Below are positions 53,045-62,599 of a DNA stretch of 64,000 nt, piece by piece; the stretch's first letter is position 1, and the number at the start of each line of letters is the position of its first letter. The DNA is from Lentimicrobiaceae bacterium (GTDB taxonomy: Bacteria > Bacteroidota > Bacteroidia > Bacteroidales > Lentimicrobiaceae): assembly GCA_020636745.1 (NCBI GenBank), contig JACJXH010000009.1, positions 1 to 64,000 of the forward strand, given 5' to 3'. The notes beneath the pieces were generated by a model that worked only from the letters and a program-made list of their open reading frames with translations, was not told the origin of the DNA and ran no database searches. The translations under genes were made by a program, and so were the position numbers.

Positions 53045-53779
53045 TTATAAATGAGCATCAGCTGCATTTTTGATATGAACAGCTTTGGCATCTTCCATGA
53101 TGATGTCATAAGCATAGCCGGCTCCAAAATCTTTGTCAAGATTGATGACTCCCTCAAAAGTTACTACACTGCCTTCTTCAACTGTATCAAGGGTTGTAAC
53201 CGTCAGGTCGAAATTTCCTTCAAACTCTGAACCATCCTGGATGTGAGCCCAGTTCTTTTTCATAATATTCTGGTTTGATTTTACAACAACTCCGCTGATT
53301 TTTACAGTTTTACCGGCATACAAAGCCTTATTTTTAAAAAGAGTTGCAAGGTTAATTCCTCCTTCAGCTGTTTCAACCGTAATGCCACCCATTTTTTGGG
53401 CTGGTACTTTGCCCGATGGCCTTAATTCTGCTTTAACGGGTGTTTCACTGGGGTCATTCACAAAAAAGATGGAAGAAAACGTGCGGTTTAATTCTTTACT
53501 CTTAAAGTCAGTCATTTCCATAGCATCGGTATAGTAAAGAATGTCTCCTGATTTTGCTTCGCGCTTTGCTACTGCTATCCAGAATTTTTCATCATTCTCC
53601 ATCACCTGAAGATAACTGTAATTAGATGTTTGAATAACATCAACTACACTAACAGCATGAGTTCCGGGAGGTAAGTCTTCTGCAATAGCATTGTTTTTGC
53701 CCCGGTTACAGGCAGATATACTAAATACAAGTACTGATAACAGTAAAAAAGCCTTCAGGCTCGTCACAATATTTTTCAT
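53045..53779 (-). CDS. Exported lipoprotein with paired OB-fold-like segments
   Basis: A 244-residue lipoprotein (Cys24 in VFSISAC). Two similar halves start at HAVSVVDVIQTSNYSYLQVMENDEKFWIAVAK and at GKTVKISGVVVKSNQNIMKKNWAHIQDGSEFEGNFDLTV; each resembles the small OB-fold 'YdeI/NrfJ-like' beta barrels, which often bind metals or small ligands. The phrase MEMTDFKSKELNRTFSSIFFV between the halves recurs, from memory, in copper- or cytochrome-linked proteins of Bacteroidota; nothing here shows the ligand. Transcribed alone. Confidence 0.7.
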   Translation of the reverse strand: MKNIVTSLKAFLLLSVLVFSISACNRGKNNAIAEDLPPGTHAVSVVDVIQTSNYSYLQVMENDEKFWIAVAKREAKSGDILYYTDAMEMTDFKSKELNRTFSSIFFVNDPSETPVKAELRPSGKVPAQKMGGITVETAEGGINLATLFKNKALYAGKTVKISGVVVKSNQNIMKKNWAHIQDGSEFEGNFDLTVTTLDTVEEGSVVTFEGVINLDKDFGAGYAYDIIMEDAKAVHIKNAADAHL

Positions 53780-53915
53780 TTCAGAGAAAATTGTAGTTAT
53801 TAATTGTTTTACCCGTCAAAGGTATTCATTTATCCTGATAGATAGATGGGTTTCATTGATGTGGCTTTACATTTTATTAACACTGTTTATTTTAAAGTGT
53901 TAAATTCAACCTGAA

Positions 53916-56108
53916 TCATTCCAGAACAATGATTTTACTTGTCTGGATGAAGTGTTTGTTTTCAATTTTCACCAGGTAAATTCCCTGAGCTGGCCAGTTA
54001 TGGCCAAATAATTTCTGAACAGGCCATTCATGAGCTCCTTTTGATAAAACTCCGGTGTTGAATTGTGAAATATTAATGCCATTCGGGTTAATTATTGAGA
54101 AACTATATTCATCAGTATTTTCGCAAATCAGCCTGGCAAAGCTCTCCTTTGTAACAGGGTTAGGTGAAATCGAAAAGTTGTTTCGTGTTTGCGGGTTTAG
54201 CGTGTTACCTATAATGAATTCAAAATTAAGGTAGTGATTATCAGCGTTTATAGTGGTGTCGGAGAGTACTGGTTCTGAACCGGATAATGTAGCGGTACCT
54301 TCATAAAATCCATAAGGAACATTTGCAAATATGAGCGAATCACCAGAAATTGTGCCGGTGTAATTTCCTTCGGGCCCATTTACAATAATTTCGACATCAT
54401 AAACCGGATTGTTATATTGATCAACGGCTTTACAAATCAGGTCTGCACGGTTAACATTCAGTTCAAAGTTAATATCAGTAGTGGTTTCACCAGTCGTAAC
54501 GGTAACATTTTCAATTGTTTGGGTGTCGGTGTATGGGTGTGAAGCAGAAACATTGTAAACACCTGCTTCAATCTCATCAATTACATAAAGTCCTTCATTA
54601 TCAGGATGAACTGACACTGTGCCTGCAGTTACTGTGGCAAGGGTTACATCTGCATTTTCCCCTGTAAGGGTTACCTGCCCGGAAATGCTTCCAAACTGAG
54701 GGTTCCAGATACCAAGTGTGCCGTCAAGTAAAATATTCTGGGCATAGATGTCAGAGCTGCCTGAGCGATTGTCCTCCCAACTGAGAATCCACTGGTTGTT
54801 TTGTAATTCATTGATATCAGTATGTACTTTTGAAGAGGAAACTGAGCTGATAGTTACAGTTTCTTGAGGCCAAACATAGCTGCCATCTGTTGCAATCCGC
54901 ATGGCTTTTAAATGGCCGCTTATGGCATTGATATATTGTTCGTAGAATAACACCATGTCAGTTGGAGTAGACCTGGCAGCCAGAGGTAAAACATCTGTTG
55001 ATGATATTGGAATAAAAATTTTGCCGCTGTTTTCCCACATCCGGGTTCCTGTTGGCGAGAACTTTTGTCCGTAAATACCTCTCAGGGTTTGCAAATCATT
55101 CATTTCGTTCCAGTAAACAAACAAGTTGTCGGAACCAGCTGGGCTGGCCAATTGCGGATAGAAATGATTGTATGAAGCATTGGATGATGCCTCAACTCCA
55201 TTTACTGCATATTTGATTTCGCCGGATGAATTGACATGCTGAACCCAAACAGATGCCATTTGGTTAAAGTCGCGATCATCATGCCAGGCAATATAAAACC
55301 CGTCGTATCCGTCGTTAATCAAAGGGAGAATTTGTGTCCATGCAGAAATTCCGCCGGCGTTTGAAATAACCACCGGTGAAGCCCATACCGGACTTCCTGC
55401 ATTATTGTATCGCTGAGCAAATACATGGCGGGTAGGTGCATTGGGTGGTCCGCTATCTTCAAAAAATTTCATAATAAAATCATCGTCACCGACCGGCATG
55501 AGCTGAGGCCAGCTAAAAGTGTTGGAAGAACTTAACGTGATGCCGTTTAGTCCCCACTGCCTTACGCCTTCAGGGCTGATTTTTTGCATAATAATAACAT
55601 TGTCTGACATCCAGGCAAAAACAGCGTTGCCTGCCGCAGTACTGATAACTTTCGGAGCGGCATTAAAAGCTGAGTTATTGGACAATGCAATGCCATTGGC
55701 TCCCCATACAAAATCTCCATCTGGTGAAATACGATACGCATAGGTGTTGTTGTTGCCATTTCTAATGTCCTGCCAGGTCATTATACAGTGATTATGAACG
55801 TCAGCTGTCATATCCCAGTCTGTTAACCATGTCATTGAAGGGTTATTGCTTATCAGAATTCCATTATTCGTCCATAATTCATTTCCTTGGCTGTCAAGCC
55901 TTTGAAGTCTGATGCTGTAGTTGCCCGATTCATTAGAGAAATATCCGATATATGTATCGCCATTCGGACAAGTGGCAATTTTAGGGATTGCCTGTTCGCC
56001 CGCTATTGTGCAAATGGCATTGTTGATGGCAGCATTGTTACTCCACTGGGCAAAAGTGTTGACTATACCAATTGTCAACAACACAAATAAGGTAAAGAGT
56101 CTTTTCAT
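53916..56108 (-). CDS. T9SS-secreted surface protein with beta-propeller-like repeats
   Basis: A 730-residue protein from MKRLFTLFVLLTIGIVNTFAQ (23 upstream open codons lack a signal and are rejected). Residues ~25-490 carry spaced W/D-rich units (QRLDSQGNELWTNNGILIS, DGDFVWGANGIALSN, EGVRQWGLNGITLSS, TGTRMWENSGKIF), which look like propeller blades. Then a carboxypeptidase-regulatory-like domain (ISGQVTLTGENADVTLATVTAG, about 495-570), another beta domain, and a T9SS tail (FSISPNPVTKES ... AQGIYLVKIENKHFIQTSKIIVLE). Likely surface-attached or released; ligand unknown. Confidence 0.85.
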   Translation of the reverse strand: MKRLFTLFVLLTIGIVNTFAQWSNNAAINNAICTIAGEQAIPKIATCPNGDTYIGYFSNESGNYSIRLQRLDSQGNELWTNNGILISNNPSMTWLTDWDMTADVHNHCIMTWQDIRNGNNNTYAYRISPDGDFVWGANGIALSNNSAFNAAPKVISTAAGNAVFAWMSDNVIIMQKISPEGVRQWGLNGITLSSSNTFSWPQLMPVGDDDFIMKFFEDSGPPNAPTRHVFAQRYNNAGSPVWASPVVISNAGGISAWTQILPLINDGYDGFYIAWHDDRDFNQMASVWVQHVNSSGEIKYAVNGVEASSNASYNHFYPQLASPAGSDNLFVYWNEMNDLQTLRGIYGQKFSPTGTRMWENSGKIFIPISSTDVLPLAARSTPTDMVLFYEQYINAISGHLKAMRIATDGSYVWPQETVTISSVSSSKVHTDINELQNNQWILSWEDNRSGSSDIYAQNILLDGTLGIWNPQFGSISGQVTLTGENADVTLATVTAGTVSVHPDNEGLYVIDEIEAGVYNVSASHPYTDTQTIENVTVTTGETTTDINFELNVNRADLICKAVDQYNNPVYDVEIIVNGPEGNYTGTISGDSLIFANVPYGFYEGTATLSGSEPVLSDTTINADNHYLNFEFIIGNTLNPQTRNNFSISPNPVTKESFARLICENTDEYSFSIINPNGINISQFNTGVLSKGAHEWPVQKLFGHNWPAQGIYLVKIENKHFIQTSKIIVLE

Positions 56109-56398
56109 TTTGTTACAAATTTGTTGGAGAATAGTGTAAAAAGCCTGTTTCCCGGCTTGAAAAGCAAGAAAATGCAATCAATTGAGTTGGGAAGAGTGAT
56201 GTTCGCAATGGTAGTTGTTGATAACCGAAAACATGGTACAAGATACGCAATTTAGAATTATAGTGTTGTTATGTATATAGCTTTTTAACTATTTTTTTTA
56301 ATCAGGCCTGCATTTTGTTCTATGGTAAAATGTATCGGATTCAAAAGTGCCTGTCGCTGATTATTTCGCTATATTCGCACTTTCAAGTTGAGAGAAGA

Positions 56399-57193
56399 AT
56401 GAATTTTTCAGGCAAAACTTTTTGGATAACGGGAGCCGCATCGGGCATGGGAAAAGCGCTGGCACTTGCTTTGGCCGGTGATGCTTCAGCCCTTATCATT
56501 TCTGACAGGGATAAAACAGGCCTCGATAAAACAGCATTTGAAGTAAGCCAACTGGGTACCAATGTCAGGGCTGTTGTACTTGATATGGCTGATATGAATG
56601 CCATTGCAAATACAGCCAGAGATATTTTGTCGGAAGGGATAAAGATAGATGGTTTATACCAGTTTGCCGGCATAAGTCAGCGTTCGCTGGTTGCTGAAAC
56701 TTCACTTGACATTGATCGTAAAATTATGGAAATCAATTTTTTTGGAGTAGTGGCACTTACAAAAGCACTGCTGCCTTCAATGATTGAAAATGGAGGTGGG
56801 CAGCTGGCAGTTACTTCAAGCCTGGTGGGTAAGTTCGGATTTCCTTATCGCTCAGCTTATTCAGCCTCAAAACATGCCCTTCATGGTTTTTTTGAGAGCT
56901 TATTGGCTGAAAATAGTAAACATAACATTAAAGTCAGCATTCTGATTCCTGGAAGGATTCAAACCAATATTTCAAAATTTGCACTGGATAGTCATGGCAA
57001 TGAATATGGTAAAATGGATCCTGGGCAGGCCAATGGTATTACGGCTGAAAAAGCGGCACGGCAGATTAAACGTGGTTTGCAAAGAAACCGGAAAGAGGTG
57101 AAAGTTGGAGGAAATGAATTATTGATGCTGCAAATCCGCCGATTTTTCCCTTCGGTTTATTACAAACTGGCCACGAAAATAAAGCCAGTATAA
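56399..57193 (+). CDS. Short-chain dehydrogenase/reductase (SDR)
   Basis: A 264-residue protein from MNFSGKTFWITGAASGMGKAL; the open frame extends 28 codons upstream without family similarity. It shows the SDR cofactor motif TGAASGMG, the acidic residue in SDRDK suggesting NAD preference, the catalytic Ser in AVTSSLVGK, and the Y-x-x-x-K in AYSASKHAL. YRSAYSASKHALHGFFESL is usual for classical SDRs. Substrate unknown. The VOC protein gene follows 56 bases downstream. Confidence 0.88.
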   Translation: MNFSGKTFWITGAASGMGKALALALAGDASALIISDRDKTGLDKTAFEVSQLGTNVRAVVLDMADMNAIANTARDILSEGIKIDGLYQFAGISQRSLVAETSLDIDRKIMEINFFGVVALTKALLPSMIENGGGQLAVTSSLVGKFGFPYRSAYSASKHALHGFFESLLAENSKHNIKVSILIPGRIQTNISKFALDSHGNEYGKMDPGQANGITAEKAARQIKRGLQRNRKEVKVGGNELLMLQIRRFFPSVYYKLATKIKPV

Positions 57194-57249
57194 ATGGGAG
57201 TGTTACTCTTCGCAATTAACTGATTTAAGTATATAATTTTAAGGACTCA

Positions 57250-58314
57250 ATGGCAAAACAAATCAACGGCATTCAGCAATTAGGAGTTGGCGTTACGGAT
57301 ATAAAGGAAGCATTCAGCTGGTATCGAAAATATTTCGGAATGGATATCAAGATGTTTGAGGAAGCTGCGATGGCCGAGTTAATGTTGCCTCATACCAATG
57401 GTCAACCGCAGGAAAGACATGCTATTTTGGCATTAAACCTGCAAGGTGGTGGCGGTTTTGAAATATGGCAACACACCGGTAAAAAACCGGAAAAACCTTT
57501 GTTTGATGCACAATTGGGCGATTTGGGTATTTTTATCGGGAAACTCAAGTCTTCAGATATTGAACAAACCTATGCCCGGTTTAAAGCCTGGGGACTGCAA
57601 ATATTAACCAAAATTGTATCCGATCCATCTGGTAATAAACATTTTTATCTCAAGGATTTATACGATAATATTTGGGAGATAGTATACGATTCCTTTGTTT
57701 TTAAAAAGCAAAAATCTGTAAATGGAGGCATTTTTGGTGCAGTTGTTGGCGTTCGCGATATGAATGAGAGTATTGGCATTTATCGCGAAATTTTAGGTTA
57801 CGATGTTGTTGTTTATGATCAGTCGGGGCAGTTTGGCGATATGAAAGGGCTGCCAGGAGGAGAAGCCACATACCGCAGAGTTTTGCTCAAGCATTCTGCG
57901 CATCGCAACGGAGCATTTAGCCCTATGCTCGGGCCTACTTGTATTGAATTGGTGCAGTCACTTGAACGAAATCCCAGAGATATTTTTGAAGGCCGGTTAT
58001 GGGGTGACCCTGGATTTATTCATTTATGTTTTGATATCGATGGCATGGATGATTTGCGTGAAGAAGTGAAAACTAAAGGGTTTCCTTTTACGGTAGATAG
58101 TGCCCTGGATATGGATACTTTTGATATGGGCGAAGCTGCGGGCAGCTTTTCTTATATTCAGGCGCCTGAAGGTACATTGATTGAATTTGTTGAAACGCAC
58201 AAAATACCTCTGGTGAAGAAACTGGGTTGGTTTCTTGATTTAACCAAAAGGAAACGGGGCCCGCTTCCCAGGTGGATGTTTAGTCTGTTTGGCGTAATGC
58301 GGGTTAAAGAATAA
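57250..58314 (+). CDS. VOC superfamily protein with two glyoxalase-like domains
   Basis: A 354-residue protein. The first VOC unit begins INGIQQLGVGVTDIKEAFSWYRKYFGMDI and ends DLYDNIWEIVYD (about 4-152). The second begins GGIFGAVVGVRDMNESIGIYREILGYDV and ends APEGTLIEFVETHK (about 160-320). Metal ligands of the fold (His/Glu) can be placed at H in FIHLCFDID and E in GTLIEFVE in the second domain. A basic C-terminal tail (LTKRKRGPLPRWMFSLFG) follows. It could be a dioxygenase, isomerase or binding protein; not decided. Possibly co-transcribed with the SDR gene. Confidence 0.82.
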   Translation: MAKQINGIQQLGVGVTDIKEAFSWYRKYFGMDIKMFEEAAMAELMLPHTNGQPQERHAILALNLQGGGGFEIWQHTGKKPEKPLFDAQLGDLGIFIGKLKSSDIEQTYARFKAWGLQILTKIVSDPSGNKHFYLKDLYDNIWEIVYDSFVFKKQKSVNGGIFGAVVGVRDMNESIGIYREILGYDVVVYDQSGQFGDMKGLPGGEATYRRVLLKHSAHRNGAFSPMLGPTCIELVQSLERNPRDIFEGRLWGDPGFIHLCFDIDGMDDLREEVKTKGFPFTVDSALDMDTFDMGEAAGSFSYIQAPEGTLIEFVETHKIPLVKKLGWFLDLTKRKRGPLPRWMFSLFGVMRVKE

Positions 58315-58374
58315 ATCTCTTTGTTTAGCTGCACTTTTGTTTGAGGTTGCAGCTTTTTTGTATTCCGGCATTCG

Positions 58375-59094
58375 TTATTTGATTAATCCCAGCGCAACCA
58401 GCACAAAGGCCGGCCCATTAATGATGGCATGTATAAATAGCCCCACATAGGTGTTTTTTGTCTTGTAAACGGCATATGGAAGTATGGTCAGTATGGGGAT
58501 TAAGATGAGCATCAGCTGAAAGCCGAAACATACATGAAATAACATCCATAAAGCTGCATTTACAATCCAGGCGCGATTCTGAAAGGCCATTTCCTGACGG
58601 GGAAGTATGTATCCTCGCCATAGCAATTCTTCCCCAAACATATTGAAGAAAAACATAAATAACCAGGGGAAAAACAATAGTTTTTCACGCCCTTCAAATG
58701 GCTCAAATCTCATAAAATCAGGAGCCGATTCAAGTAATGGAATGTTATAGTTACTATGAAGCCATTTTGAAATCCCCATGATTAATCCTGTTAAAAGCAT
58801 GACGGCAAGACTTGAGATAATGGCATATTTCCAATCCAGATTACTCATTTTTTTGAGCCTCAATCTGCTTTTTAATTCGCGCACACTTGTGAACCCCTCG
58901 TTGTAACCCATGATAACGGCTGTGATAAACAAAGGTATAAACATCATGGAACCTGCTATAAACCAGCTTAATGCAGGGTGAATACCTGATTTAACAGTTA
59001 GATAAGGGATGAGATAATGTGTGAGTAGAAAAAATATAATTGCCGGAATTGCAAATAATGTGACTGACCCTAAAAGGCGTAAAGGCTTTATCAT
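58375..59094 (-). CDS. CPBP-family intramembrane glutamic endopeptidase
   Basis: A 239-residue membrane protein with about seven helices. The family motif EExxxR is E155-E156-L-L-W-R160 in FGEELLWRGYIL, followed by the His in LFHVCFG and the HxxxN of FIHAIINGPAFV. CPBP (CAAX protease/bacteriocin-processing) proteins cleave within membranes; the target is unknown. It is expressed alone and has no bacteriocin gene close by, so a role in immunity is not supported. Confidence 0.9.
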   Translation of the reverse strand: MIKPLRLLGSVTLFAIPAIIFFLLTHYLIPYLTVKSGIHPALSWFIAGSMMFIPLFITAVIMGYNEGFTSVRELKSRLRLKKMSNLDWKYAIISSLAVMLLTGLIMGISKWLHSNYNIPLLESAPDFMRFEPFEGREKLLFFPWLFMFFFNMFGEELLWRGYILPRQEMAFQNRAWIVNAALWMLFHVCFGFQLMLILIPILTILPYAVYKTKNTYVGLFIHAIINGPAFVLVALGLIK

Positions 59095-59422
59095 TATAAA
59101 TGGTTATTTTAATGATTTTAAAATTGACATGTGCAGTGTTGTTTCAAGCTTCAAATGTAGTGAATTGTAATATGTAAACCTACTCTGCAATAATTACCTG
59201 ATTTCTGAAATGCAAGGCAGGGCGTTTTTATTCTTACATGGACTAAGTATGTTCGTGTGTTTTCTGTTTTGTATTTATTATTCTTAGCTTTCTCAGTGCT
59301 TTGATTTGCGGTTTTAAACCTGCAATTGACAGCCGTGATATAAGCCCTTTTATATTGTTGTGTTCTTGTTAAATTTGTGGCTCAACATTCAATGAGAATC
59401 CGATTGATTAAAATAAGATGAT
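59095..59422. other. Intergenic region with a candidate -7 element for nth
   Basis: About 330 AT-rich bases between divergent genes. TAAATTTG at 59370-59377 on the plus strand fits the -7 consensus for nth. Nothing else is recognised. Confidence 0.45.
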
Positions 59423-60079
59423 ATGTCGCTAAAACTCACCAAGCCGGAACGGTTTAAAGCAGTTATACAATGGTTTGAGCAAAATATGCCGGTGGCTGAA
59501 ACTGAACTTCATTATCGCACTCCGTATGAATTGATTGTGGCTGTTATCTTATCCGCTCAGTGTACCGATAAAAGAGTGAATATGATTACTCCACCTTTTT
59601 TCGAGCGATTTCCTGATGCTGCAACTTTAGCAGAAAGTAATCAGGAAGAGGTATTTGATATGATAAAAAGTTGCTCATATCCCAACAACAAAGCCAGGCA
59701 CTTACTTGGTATGGCGCAAATGCTGATAAGGGAATTTCATGGAGAGGTCCCATCTGACATTGATACGCTTCAAAAATTACCCGGTGTCGGCCGCAAAACA
59801 GCCAATGTAATTGCTTCTGTCGCCTTTGATTTACCGGCTCTTGCCGTTGATACTCATGTTCACCGGGTTGCTGCAAGAATAGGACTTTCGTACAGAGCTA
59901 AAAGCCCGCTTGACACTGAAATGCAATTGGTAAAATATATTCCGGAAAGCAAACTGGCCATTGCACATCACTGGCTGATTTTGCATGGCAGGTATGTTTG
60001 TATTGCTAGAAAACCCAAATGTAACGAATGCGGACTAAAGCAGTGGTGCCGATATTTTTCAACCAATGCAAAAGAATAA
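59423..60079 (+). CDS. nth: Endonuclease III (DNA glycosylase / AP lyase)
   Basis: A 218-residue base-excision repair enzyme removing oxidised pyrimidines. The helix-hairpin-helix motif LPGVGRKTANVI contains the catalytic K125; the catalytic D143 is in AVDTHVHRVAARIGL. The C-terminal [4Fe-4S] loop has the required C-x6-C-x2-C-x5-C spacing (CIARKPKCNECGLKQWC). Length and motif order are standard. Transcribed alone. Confidence 0.97.
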   Translation: MSLKLTKPERFKAVIQWFEQNMPVAETELHYRTPYELIVAVILSAQCTDKRVNMITPPFFERFPDAATLAESNQEEVFDMIKSCSYPNNKARHLLGMAQMLIREFHGEVPSDIDTLQKLPGVGRKTANVIASVAFDLPALAVDTHVHRVAARIGLSYRAKSPLDTEMQLVKYIPESKLAIAHHWLILHGRYVCIARKPKCNECGLKQWCRYFSTNAKE

Positions 60080-60129
60080 CGTGAATCAGAAACTAGCAGG
60101 ATTTACCTGGTGAAAGACAAAAAAAATCC

Positions 60130-61563
60130 TTATTTGATTATACTCAAACCGGTTCTTTTGCTCAGGAATGCGCTCATCTGCTCAGTTAGTAGTTTTTTGG
60201 CTATAATTTTTTTGTTTCCGTCTAGCAAGTACATTACGGGCGAACTGTGCACGTCATATAGTTCTCTGAAATCTGCCGTCATGCTGTAAAAGCCATTTAC
60301 ATTCACCCAGCTCATGTTGTTGGCACGTATATATTTCTTCATGTCATTCCATGATGTGTCCATACAAACAGCATAAACTTCAAGGTTAAATTGTTGCTTG
60401 TTTTTTTCATAAAAGCTGCGCAGGAGAGGAGTTTCTTTTTTACAGTGACTGCAATCAGGATCCCAAAAATATATAAGAGTGTAATTGGCCTGGAGTTTAT
60501 GAAGTGAAACAGGTTGCATAAGAGTGTCCATCAATATCATTTCGGGTGCCTGGTTGCCGATGAGGATTGGACGAAGTGTATGGGCTCTTTTAATAAGATT
60601 ATCCTTTACGGTAGTATTCATCCATTTCATTTTCGGATCTGAATAATAGGTATCTACCAGGTGAACAAAAATGGTGTCATAACCCATAATCTCTGAATTT
60701 TCATATTGTATGGTCAGATACCACATCAGGTATTTAAAGGTTTCTTCGTTGTTGCCGGCCATTTTAAATAAATTGTCGATGGCCACTATCAGCGAATCAG
60801 GCGCCGGAGAGGTAAGTTTTGTTAAGTACTGTTCAACTTTGGAATGCAGAAACGGAGTTCTTACCAGCCTGTCATCAGCCAGGTTAATATTATCCCAGTA
60901 ATGAGATTTATAATACCGGTAACTGTATGTTGAATCTATTCTTCCATTTGCCAGTTTCGGAGCCTGTGGTATTTCAGGTTCCTGCATGGCTTTCAGAAAT
61001 GTTGATATAAAACTGCCTGAAAAAGAATTGATGATGCCATGAATGTAGCGGTTAACTTCTTCATTCAACAAGTTCATCTGATTGTTGACTATTTTGGCCG
61101 AATCGCTGTTGGGGGCATATTTTTTGCTTAACGCGTTGAAGTTCTGCTGTTGTTTTTGCTTCTCCGAGAGGAATCTGATGTAATCGAAAAATGTTTGATT
61201 TTCAGCATTTTCTTTACATGACAAGCTTAAGGGTATTGCATCTTTTTTCCCTTTTATTGTAAATACTTGTTTGCCTGAAACAATGAAATCAAAAAGTCTC
61301 GATTTGTTTTCACCAGCCAAAAAATACATACCTGTTGGAAGCGGGTCTTTTCCGGTAAACACATAGTTGTTTTTAGTACTTCTGAAAGCTGTGTCGATAA
61401 CAAATTGTTTATGCCCGTTATAGCTAGCCAATAACAGAATGGTGTCATTTAGTCCATCCAGTTGAATGCTTATACGGTAACCACTTTGTGCAAAGAGTCC
61501 GGCAGAAGGGTGCAGTAAAAACAGAAAAGGCAGTAAAACAATGAGTTTGAATGATTGCTTCAT
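60130..61563 (-). CDS. Exported thioredoxin-like protein (DUF4369 / DUF5106 / TlpA-type)
   Basis: A 477-residue protein from MKQSFKLIVLLPFLFLLHPS, giving a signal peptide ending near FAQ. The 42 codons upstream are excluded because a TAAGTTTG -7 box (61587-61594, minus) would start transcription at about 61580, inside the longer frame. Domains: DUF4369-like beta domain (about 25-110, YRISIQLDGLNDTILLLASY), a helical DUF5106-like middle (about 120-320), and a thioredoxin fold (about 335-477) with the redox pair C-S-H-C in WDPDCSHCKKETP. Probably a periplasmic disulfide-handling or envelope redox protein. Confidence 0.87.
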   Translation of the reverse strand: MKQSFKLIVLLPFLFLLHPSAGLFAQSGYRISIQLDGLNDTILLLASYNGHKQFVIDTAFRSTKNNYVFTGKDPLPTGMYFLAGENKSRLFDFIVSGKQVFTIKGKKDAIPLSLSCKENAENQTFFDYIRFLSEKQKQQQNFNALSKKYAPNSDSAKIVNNQMNLLNEEVNRYIHGIINSFSGSFISTFLKAMQEPEIPQAPKLANGRIDSTYSYRYYKSHYWDNINLADDRLVRTPFLHSKVEQYLTKLTSPAPDSLIVAIDNLFKMAGNNEETFKYLMWYLTIQYENSEIMGYDTIFVHLVDTYYSDPKMKWMNTTVKDNLIKRAHTLRPILIGNQAPEMILMDTLMQPVSLHKLQANYTLIYFWDPDCSHCKKETPLLRSFYEKNKQQFNLEVYAVCMDTSWNDMKKYIRANNMSWVNVNGFYSMTADFRELYDVHSSPVMYLLDGNKKIIAKKLLTEQMSAFLSKRTGLSIIK

Positions 61564-61586
61564 TTTTATACAATATTTTGATAATG

Positions 61587-61594
61587 CAAACTTA
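61587..61594 (-). promoter_or_regulatory. Candidate -7 element of the thioredoxin-like gene
   Basis: TAAGTTTG on the minus strand, matching TAnnTTTG; no TTG 19 bases upstream. It helps decide the start codon at 61563. Confidence 0.5.
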
Positions 61595-61673
61595 CCATTT
61601 TTCTTTATTCGGTGTTTATTTACCGGCCAGGTGTTGTTCAACCATAATAATGAACTGTTGATGGTTTTATACT

Positions 61674-61681
61674 TAACTTTG
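61674..61681 (+). promoter_or_regulatory. Candidate -7 element of the coiled-coil membrane protein gene
   Basis: TAACTTTG, 20 bases before ATG 61702; no clear -33 partner. Confidence 0.45.
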
Positions 61682-61701
61682 TAAATCAATATTTTATAAT
61701 A

Positions 61702-62592
61702 ATGAAATTAAAATATCTTTTACTGATTGTGTTCCTTTGGGGGAGTTTGGATAGCGGCGCTTTGGGGAATAGTCAAACTTCCGGAGCAAAGGCTGATAGG
61801 GCTTTTTATTACAATAAATATCGATCAGTGCGTGACACCATGACTGTTAATTCATGGATAAACCTCAAAAGGCTTTCTGATAATCTTGAACAGGTAGTAA
61901 AAATTGATCAGCAATTTATTGATTCGCTCCGGTATCAGCAAAAGTCTGACTCCGCTGCGCTTGCTCATGTAACCCAATTGACGCAAAAATACGATGAGCT
62001 AAATGCTAATTTTAAAATTATAAATGAGCGTTCAAAGAGAGATTTCCGCATTATTTTTTACTTAAAAATAGCAGCAGGTATTCTGGCTTTCATTATTCTG
62101 CTGGCCATTATGGTTATTTATAACAAAAAGGTGGTTGCACGCAGATATAAAGATGAAGGTGAGCATTATGAAGCGCTGGCAGAGGAAAGACAACAACAAC
62201 TGGATTTGCTTGATGCTGAACTGAAAAAATTAAAAATCAGAGAAATCGGCTTCAGGGAAGAGCTGGAGAAGGGAATGCAGAATCATCAGGAACGCTTGCT
62301 TTTTTTGCAGAATAAATGTTCCACGCTTGAAGCTGAAAACCAGAAATTAAAGGCTGCATGTGAGAGCATGAACATCAACTACCAGTCAGTTTTGGATGAA
62401 TCCTTAAGTGTAATTGATATTCCTGATGATATGGAGGAACTGAAGAAATTGGCAAAATCACTTATAGATGAGCGTAAAAGCCTGATCAACCTGGCCGGAA
62501 AGTTAAGAGAACAAGTGGAAACAGCTAATAGTAAATATCAGTCCATTATTCTCAGATTCAAACGATTATCCAACGAACTGCTGAGCGAATAA
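61702..62592 (+). CDS. Signal-peptide protein with one membrane segment and long coiled coil
   Basis: A 296-residue protein. A signal peptide (MKLKYLLLIVFLWGSL) is followed by a ~100-residue external helical part, one membrane helix at about 120-140 (LKIAAGILAFIILLAIMVIY), and a cytoplasmic coiled coil to the end (EERQQQLDLLDAELKKLK, CSTLEAENQKLKAACESM). The layout, helical external domain plus cytoplasmic coiled coil, could serve structural or sensory roles. No family is recognised. It is convergent with the beta-barrel gene, 7 bases apart. Confidence 0.75.
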   Translation: MKLKYLLLIVFLWGSLDSGALGNSQTSGAKADRAFYYNKYRSVRDTMTVNSWINLKRLSDNLEQVVKIDQQFIDSLRYQQKSDSAALAHVTQLTQKYDELNANFKIINERSKRDFRIIFYLKIAAGILAFIILLAIMVIYNKKVVARRYKDEGEHYEALAEERQQQLDLLDAELKKLKIREIGFREELEKGMQNHQERLLFLQNKCSTLEAENQKLKAACESMNINYQSVLDESLSVIDIPDDMEELKKLAKSLIDERKSLINLAGKLREQVETANSKYQSIILRFKRLSNELLSE

Positions 62593-62599
62593 AACATCA

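Noticed and set aside
58375..59094. CPBP protease as part of a bacteriocin or defence system
   Set aside because: No precursor peptide, transporter or toxin gene is near; the neighbours are metabolic and repair genes.
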